From an uncultured Porphyromonadaceae bacterium (GTDB taxonomy: Bacteria > Bacteroidota > Bacteroidia > Bacteroidales > Paludibacteraceae), in contig CALEJM010000113.1 of NCBI GenBank assembly GCA_937898265.1, positions 1 through 9,280 on the forward strand: a stretch of DNA of 9,280 nucleotides, in the 5' to 3' direction. How positions within the stretch are numbered: the first letter of the stretch is position 1; every line of letters begins with the position of its first letter. Below, piece after piece: positions 1 through 4,171 of the stretch. A program made the position numbers and the translations under genes. The notes below the pieces were generated by a model. It was not told the DNA's origin, searched no databases, and worked only from the letters and a program-made list of their open reading frames with translations.

Positions 1-1496
1 CCGCCTTCAATCGTATTACCTGTAAAATACTCTACGTAAGGAGAGACCTGATCCATGGCAAGGTTCTTGATAACAAGCACCAAGTTTTGATTTGATTTCG
101 TCAGACTCAATCCGCCCTTCCACGATGCCATAACAGAACCGCCCTTCGGCAGTTGAGCCATAAGTCGAACATCGTTTTGTCCGTCGAGGGTGAAGCCATT
201 GACATCAGCTTTCAACCCCGTCAGCATATAGTTGAACGGAGAGAAAAGCGTGTGGTCGGCAAAGTGTACCGTACCCTCAGAAATAGCGATATGATCTATC
301 AGCAGGTGAATCGGCTCATCACTCTTTACAACTGCGGAACTATCATTGGCTGCCAAGACATTTTCTTCAATATGCAGTTTGGTATCAGTAGGTTCCGACG
401 ACTGAGCGTCATTCTTCTTACTCCGTTTCTGAGTTTTCTTTTCCTTTGATTTCTTCGATTTCTTATCGCTCTTGGTTGATTCAGCAGACTCATCCTCAAC
501 TGTTTCCGTAGTCTGCGATTTCAGCAAACGAGCTATCGTAGTGCCGTTTTTGAAGAGTTCAAAATTGACATCAGGCGAGGTCAAGGCGATGTTTTTGAAA
601 TGGTAGTTTTTCTTTGCGGGGTTGACATTCTCCACCTCCACTTCCAGGCGTTGGAAATCAGCCAAAGGCGCTCCGTCTGAGAGTTGGGAATGGAACGATT
701 CTACAGTCAGAGGACCGCTGACGTTGAGGTCGGTGATTGCCGATAGACTTCCGTCAACCAACAGATTACCAGAAAGAAGACCATTAGCTTCGGAGAGGGC
801 AAGTACATCGCGAACAAAAGGCATTGCCATCGACATATTCACTTGCTGGAGATTGAGATCAAGTGCGTAACGATTTGACTGCGAATTGTATTTAGCCTTG
901 GTAACCAAACGACCGCCGTCGGAGAAATTGAAAGCCAAGCCGGCATTCGTTGTGTCGTTACCCAAAGTGAAACCTGGCACATCGAGTTTCAGTCCGTCCA
1001 ATCGCCAAGAACTGCCACGTTGGAGATCGGCATAAGTCAACGCACCACGTTTCAACACGATATCATAAAGTCCCACGGTCCACGAACTCTTCTTGTCGTC
1101 CTTGGGTTTATCTTTTTTGAAACGTCTGACAATCGACATAAAATTCAGTCCGTCGGGAGTCATGACCACGCTGCCATCAAGACCTGTGAGGTGGATGTGA
1201 GTGATTCGAACCTCCTTTTTCAGCAGTTTCATCAAACGGATTTGAACGTAGAGAGAATCAAACGAGAGGAACGAAGTCTTGAGGTCGTCTTCGGTAGCAT
1301 TAAAGCCATCAATCTTCACCTTACCATTGAGGATATTGACCTTCAGGTGATCCATCGTTACTTCGCGACCCACGATGTCGACGTCGTGTTTTTCAATAAA
1401 CCATTTGGCAACGGGCGATACCAAAACGGAAATCAGCAAAACCAAACCAATAAGAGCGGCCGCTACAATAAAAATTATCTTAACGCTTTTGCGCAT
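1..1496 (-). CDS. DUF748 / AsmA-like membrane-anchored envelope protein, C-terminus cut by window edge
   Basis: Reading the minus strand from ATG at 1496 gives 498 codons without a stop, open at the left edge. The protein starts MRKSVKIIF followed by one hydrophobic segment (about residues 7-28), so it is probably anchored in the inner membrane with the rest in the periplasm. Residues 30-100 have the repetitive beta pattern of this family (GREVTMDHLKVNILNGKV). Residues about 330-365 form a lysine- and serine-rich linker, unlikely to be folded. From about 400 to the edge comes a DUF748-type segment: an ISEGTVHFADHTLFSPF motif, then NLAMDQVSPYVEYFTGNTIEGG. DUF748 proteins belong to the AsmA/TamB-like envelope group, some of which are thought to bridge the membranes and move lipid; that role here is inference. 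Start choice rests on the hydrophobic N-terminus and a promoter 30 bp upstream. The family call is from motif recognition; the missing C-terminus could refine it. Confidence 0.8.
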   Translation of the reverse strand, partial: MRKSVKIIFIVAAALIGLVLLISVLVSPVAKWFIEKHDVDIVGREVTMDHLKVNILNGKVKIDGFNATEDDLKTSFLSFDSLYVQIRLMKLLKKEVRITHIHLTGLDGSVVMTPDGLNFMSIVRRFKKDKPKDDKKSSWTVGLYDIVLKRGALTYADLQRGSSWRLDGLKLDVPGFTLGNDTTNAGLAFNFSDGGRLVTKAKYNSQSNRYALDLNLQQVNMSMAMPFVRDVLALSEANGLLSGNLLVDGSLSAITDLNVSGPLTVESFHSQLSDGAPLADFQRLEVEVENVNPAKKNYHFKNIALTSPDVNFELFKNGTTIARLLKSQTTETVEDESAESTKSDKKSKKSKEKKTQKRSKKNDAQSSEPTDTKLHIEENVLAANDSSAVVKSDEPIHLLIDHIAISEGTVHFADHTLFSPFNYMLTGLKADVNGFTLDGQNDVRLMAQLPKGGSVMASWKGGLSLTKSNQNLVLVIKNLAMDQVSPYVEYFTGNTIEG

Positions 1497-1526
1497 ACTA
1501 TTTCTATAATAAATAATTCAAGAGTG

Positions 1527-1556
1527 CAAAGATAGTGCAAACCGAGCGGAGAACAA
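1527..1556 (-). promoter_or_regulatory. Proximal promoter of the DUF748 gene (Bacteroidetes -33/-7 type)
   Basis: On the minus strand a TATCTTTG box (1534 to 1527) lies 19 bp downstream of TTG (1556 to 1554), matching the Bacteroidetes primary sigma consensus TTG-N19-21-TAnnTTTG. The expected start near 1521 gives a leader of about 25 nt, AT-rich and without a Shine-Dalgarno, ending at the ATG at 1496. The AT-rich tract 1555-1581 just upstream of -33, including the perfect palindrome AAATAAATTTATTT (1556-1569), could act like an UP element. Confidence 0.75.
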
Positions 1557-1609
1557 AATAAATTTATTTATTTATTTTTTATCCCGAGGTGCAGCCTATC
1601 TTGCGTTAG

Positions 1610-1639
1610 CAAAGGTACGTATAATTCCTGAAAAAGCAA
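1610..1639 (-). promoter_or_regulatory. Distal second promoter upstream of the DUF748 gene
   Basis: A second minus-strand match has TACCTTTG (1617 to 1610) with TTG (1639 to 1637) exactly 19 bp upstream, the same geometry as the proximal promoter. It would start transcription near 1604 and add roughly 83 nt to the leader, running through the AT-rich tract. No open reading frame of note lies between the two starts, so the DUF748 gene appears to have tandem promoters. Function is inferred from consensus only. Confidence 0.6.
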
Positions 1640-1693
1640 ACCGAAAATCCAAATGGATTTTATTGTTTTTCTTGTAAATTAGTTGTTTGAGAA

Positions 1694-1724
1694 TTGGCGG
1701 AGAAGAAAAACTTTCGTAACTTTG
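1694..1724 (+). promoter_or_regulatory. Promoter of nth, abutting the start codon
   Basis: TTG (1694-1696) and TAACTTTG (1717-1724) are separated by 20 bp and fit the Bacteroidetes consensus. Only five bases separate the box from the ATG at 1730, so transcription should begin within a few bases of the start codon. The leader is therefore very short or absent. The -33 TTG is the same triplet that would be read as a longer TTG start for the gene, which argues against that longer start. Confidence 0.65.
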
Positions 1725-1729
1725 TCGCG

Positions 1730-2389
1730 ATGAAACAGAAGCAACCATCTCAGAAGTTGAAAAACAAGACGGCGTTTATCGTCGACTGGTTTAAGACCAA
1801 CCAACCGAACGTGTCGAGCGAGTTGAATTTCTCCAATACGTTTGAGTTGTTGGTGGCAGTCATGCTCTCGGCGCAATGTACCGACAAGCGTGTCAACATG
1901 GTGACACCTAACTTGTTTCAACATTTTCCATCCTCGAAAAGTCTCTCCGAAGCCACCTTCGATGAGGTTCTCCAACTCATCTCCTCAATCTCCTACCCCA
2001 ACAGCAAAGCACGTCATCTGATTGCCATGGCGCAGATGGTGGAGAACGATTTCAATGGAGAAGTGCCCACCTCGCCCGACGACCTTGAGAAACTGCCTGG
2101 CGTAGGCCGAAAGACAGCCAACGTAGTCTCTGCCGTGGCTTACGGATTGCCAAGAATGGCTGTCGACACCCACATCTTCCGTGTCTGCAACCGTTTGGGA
2201 CTCACCAAGGCAACCAATCCGCTCCAGAGCGAGCGACAGATGATGGTTCTGTTGAAAGAAGAAGACGTGGCAACCGCCCACCATTGGTTTCTGCTTCATG
2301 GTCGCTATGTCTGTGTAGCCCGCAAGCCCAAATGTGCAAGTTGCCCTTTCACAGAAGTTTGCGACTACCATCAAACATCAGAAAAATAA
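1730..2389 (+). CDS. nth: Endonuclease III (DNA glycosylase / AP lyase)
   Basis: The 219-residue protein is a full-length Nth, close to the E. coli enzyme (211) in length. It removes oxidised pyrimidines from DNA and nicks the abasic site, the first step of base excision repair, in the cytoplasm. Visible are SELNFSNTFELLVAVMLSAQ near the N-terminus, the helix-hairpin-helix LPGVGRKTANVV with catalytic Lys128, and VDTHIFRVCNR with catalytic Asp146, 18 residues on as in E. coli (Lys120/Asp138). The C-terminal [4Fe-4S] loop has C-X6-C-X2-C-X5-C at Cys195, 202, 205 and 211. I chose ATG 1730 over an in-frame TTG at 1694 because the promoter overlaps the extension and the family's N-terminus aligns with the ATG. 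The gene is divergent from the DUF748 gene and 103 bp before the next start, with no convincing terminator between. All key residues are present, so it should be active. Confidence 0.96.
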   Translation: MKQKQPSQKLKNKTAFIVDWFKTNQPNVSSELNFSNTFELLVAVMLSAQCTDKRVNMVTPNLFQHFPSSKSLSEATFDEVLQLISSISYPNSKARHLIAMAQMVENDFNGEVPTSPDDLEKLPGVGRKTANVVSAVAYGLPRMAVDTHIFRVCNRLGLTKATNPLQSERQMMVLLKEEDVATAHHWFLLHGRYVCVARKPKCASCPFTEVCDYHQTSEK

Positions 2390-2443
2390 GGCGTAACGAT
2401 TCAGACATTGATTATACAAAAAAAATTTCGCCTTGATGCAACA

Positions 2444-2458
2444 AAACGACCCTCGTTT
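2444..2458 (+). repeat. Short perfect dyad AAACGA-ccc-TCGTTT ahead of the beta-barrel gene
   Basis: A 6-bp inverted repeat with a 3-bp centre lies 34 bp before the ATG at 2493. No TAnnTTTG box could be found between 2390 and 2492, so this may be an operator or leader hairpin of a promoter I cannot recognise. It is short enough to be chance. Confidence 0.3.
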
Positions 2459-2492
2459 GTGTCTTACAAGAAAACAAAACATAACAAAATAC

Positions 2493-3104
2493 ATGAAAAA
2501 GTATCTATTTACAGCCTTGCTCTGCCTGATGGTAGGCACGATTGCCGCCCAGGAAGTGGAGAGCAGCTCACGCTTCATGCGTCCGAGAAACGAGTTCAGC
2601 GTCAGTTACGGCGTCTCATTGTTCCTCTACAACCAAAACCATTTCGGTTGCATAGAACCCGCTTGGGGCAGCAACTGGTTTGGCGACGACACCCACACCG
2701 GCAGTGTCATGTATTTCGGTGTACCTGGCATCTCCTATATCTACAACCACAACACATGGTTTGCACAAGGTGCTGAGTTCCTGATGGGTGGCTACTACAC
2801 CAACGAATACGACAACTTCACCCACGAGCGTCTCGAGGTTGACCGCTACATCAACTACACCTTCCTCTACACCGCCCGCTTCACCTACATGAGCCGCGAA
2901 CACTGCAGTCTCTACGGTTCTGCCTCGCTCGGCTTCATGCTCCGCACCTATGCCAACGAGTTTGACTACGGTCATGTCATGGGTCATCTCTGCCCATTCG
3001 GTGTGTCATGGGGCAATGCCAATATCCGCGGTTTTGCCGAGATCGGCATCGGCGGCAAAGGTCTCTTCCGTGCTGGTCTAACCTACTCTTTTGGTAACAA
3101 ATAA
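2493..3104 (+). CDS. Secreted protein, probable small outer-membrane beta-barrel, unknown function
   Basis: I do not recognise this 203-residue protein. It starts with a clear signal peptide, MKKYLFTALLCLMVGTIAAQ, with cleavage likely around AA-Q as is common in Bacteroidetes exported proteins. The rest alternates polar and aromatic or small residues in strand-like stretches (NEFSVSYGVSLFLY, YINYTFLYTARFTYM, CSLYGSASLGFML, NIRGFAEIGIGG). It ends AGLTYSFGNK, like a closing beta-barrel strand with an aromatic near the C-terminus. An eight-stranded outer-membrane barrel is the best structural guess. The frame is open from 2433, but the upstream 20 residues are not signal-like, so ATG 2493 is preferred. 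It is followed after 12 bp by a lipoprotein gene, so the two are very likely cotranscribed and may form an outer-membrane pair. Three cysteines are present in the mature part, which is unusual for a barrel. Confidence 0.75.
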   Translation: MKKYLFTALLCLMVGTIAAQEVESSSRFMRPRNEFSVSYGVSLFLYNQNHFGCIEPAWGSNWFGDDTHTGSVMYFGVPGISYIYNHNTWFAQGAEFLMGGYYTNEYDNFTHERLEVDRYINYTFLYTARFTYMSREHCSLYGSASLGFMLRTYANEFDYGHVMGHLCPFGVSWGNANIRGFAEIGIGGKGLFRAGLTYSFGNK

Positions 3105-3116
3105 ACGTCTACAATT

Positions 3117-3959
3117 ATGAAACATATTATAAAATCTTTGGCAGCAGTTATTTTGCTGACAGCATGCACTCTCTCTTTCACAGCTTGCGACGAGCACTAC
3201 GAACCACGCCTAACCATCAAGGCTCTTGAGATGTACGAAAGCACTTGCTACGAGATTGCCGATGCTATGCCTTTCTTCCAACAGGCACTCTATGCCAACG
3301 CCGTCCTCGCAGCAGATAAAGCAGAACGCGAATTGCTTATCAACGACTATTTCGGTACAAGTGCAGAGGCTTTCTTCAACGACTCACTCGGCAAGTTTAC
3401 CGTCTACACCGCTCAAAACTTCGAGCGTTTGGTTATTGAACACAACAACGTGCTTTTGACCGACTCTACCAGCGCAGCAGAATGGAAGGTGACCATCACT
3501 GCCAACACATACTACAGTCTTGGCGGAGATTTCATCTCGGGATACGAACCTCTCCACTTCACCGTAACTTCCGACCCAACCGGCGAAGGGGAACTTAACC
3601 TGACATTCCACATTGACGGCATCGAATACAACTTTGGTACTGCGATATTAGACCTCAAATGGATTGCGCAAGAGTCTTTCGTAGAGTTCGACAACGGCAT
3701 GATGGAACTGAATGCCAACTTCACCCCAGTTCATGGAGATTGGAACTGCTTGCTTGAGGTGACCACCATAGAGCCCGCATTTGCCATCTACGATGCTTAT
3801 CATAATAGCATCAAATTCCAAAGTGGAGAATGGCACTTCCATGCGGTCAACAGCCAGAAACGCGAGGTGGAAGCCGGCGTAAGCTTCTACCTTGACAACG
3901 GAATGTATATGCTCCGCACCCTCTATAAAGGTGTTTCTGAAGAATTTAGTCAACGCTAA
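3117..3959 (+). CDS. Lipoprotein of unknown function, likely surface-exposed
   Basis: The 280-residue product begins MKHIIKSLAAVILLTACTLSFTACDEHYEP. There are two possible lipid cysteines: Cys17 (LTAC, closest to the consensus lipobox) and Cys24 (FTAC, followed by Asp-Glu). In Bacteroidetes, acidic residues straight after the lipid cysteine resemble the lipoprotein export signal that sends proteins to the cell surface, which favours Cys24; this is inference. An alpha-helical part (about 30-110) is followed by beta-rich sequence (WKVTITANTYYSL, LHFTVTSDPTGEGELNLTFHIDGIEYNFGTAILDL, SGEWHFHAVNSQKREVEAGVSFYLDNGMYML). I recognise no family or catalytic motif. It lies 12 bp after the beta-barrel gene in the same direction and is followed by a hairpin terminator, so the two form a compact operon. 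A structural or ligand-binding envelope role is plausible but unsupported by motifs. Confidence 0.8.
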   Translation: MKHIIKSLAAVILLTACTLSFTACDEHYEPRLTIKALEMYESTCYEIADAMPFFQQALYANAVLAADKAERELLINDYFGTSAEAFFNDSLGKFTVYTAQNFERLVIEHNNVLLTDSTSAAEWKVTITANTYYSLGGDFISGYEPLHFTVTSDPTGEGELNLTFHIDGIEYNFGTAILDLKWIAQESFVEFDNGMMELNANFTPVHGDWNCLLEVTTIEPAFAIYDAYHNSIKFQSGEWHFHAVNSQKREVEAGVSFYLDNGMYMLRTLYKGVSEEFSQR

Positions 3960-3985
3960 ATTCAACCCATTCCATACCCTACAAG

Positions 3986-4036
3986 CAGGACGCAAAGGTT
4001 TTTCTATCAAATCTTTTTGCGCCCTGTTTGTTTTTT
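3986..4036 (+). terminator. Hairpin terminator after the lipoprotein gene
   Basis: CAGG (3986-3989) pairs with CCTG (4023-4026), then after one A-C mismatch CGCAAA (3991-3996) pairs with TTTGCG (4016-4021), extended by two G-T pairs. The loop is 15 nt (3999-4013). The stem is followed at once by TTTGTTTTTT (4027-4036), a good T-tract. It lies 27 bp after the lipoprotein stop and closes the two-gene unit. Confidence 0.7.
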
Positions 4037-4063
4037 GAAGAGAGAATGGCTCAAAAAATCACG

Positions 4064-4101
4064 TTTGGATACTATATTATAAAATTATTATCGTATCTTT
4101 G
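4064..4101 (+). promoter_or_regulatory. Promoter of the M6 metalloprotease gene (clear -7 box, poor -33)
   Basis: TATCTTTG at 4094-4101, followed by C, is a perfect Bacteroidetes -7 box. The nearest upstream TTG (within TTTG 4064-4067) is 26 bp away, longer than the usual 19-21, so the -33 element is weak or supplied by an activator. The predicted leader runs from about 4106 to 4171. Confidence 0.65.
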
Positions 4102-4111
4102 CAAGCGATTG

Positions 4112-4130
4112 TGCAGTAGACTGCGCAGTC
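4112..4130 (+). repeat. Overlapping palindromes GCAGT-ag-ACTGC-GCAGT in the protease leader
   Basis: Just downstream of the expected transcription start, GACTGCGCAGTC (4119-4130) is a perfect 12-bp palindrome, and GCAGT-ag-ACTGC (4114-4125) is a second dyad sharing its middle arm. The result is three alternating copies of one pentamer. This could be an operator or two mutually exclusive RNA hairpins; neither is shown by sequence alone. Confidence 0.4.
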
Positions 4131-4171
4131 ACCAAAACAGCAAAAAATAGTTTTATTAAATACAAAAAGAG

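Noticed and set aside
153..1535. Plus-strand open frames at 153-449, 622-870 and 1020-1535
   Set aside because: They lie opposite the continuous 498-codon minus-strand DUF748 frame, which has a membrane anchor, family motifs and a promoter; the plus-strand translations have no recognisable motif.
1591..1600. GATAGGCTGC shared (inverted) between the nth upstream region and the terminator at 7094-7103
   Set aside because: A single 10-mer match is expected by chance in a window this size, and the upstream copy has no partner arm.
1694..1729. Longer nth starting at TTG 1694
   Set aside because: The 12-residue extension overlaps the promoter, and the Nth family's N-terminus is matched from ATG 1730.
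2388..2434. AAGGCG ... CGCCTT inverted repeat as an nth terminator
   Set aside because: The 6-bp stem has a 35-nt loop and no T-tract on the plus strand, so it is not a credible terminator.
2433..2492. Longer start for the beta-barrel protein at ATG 2433
   Set aside because: The extra 20 residues are polar and would bury the signal peptide starting at 2493.
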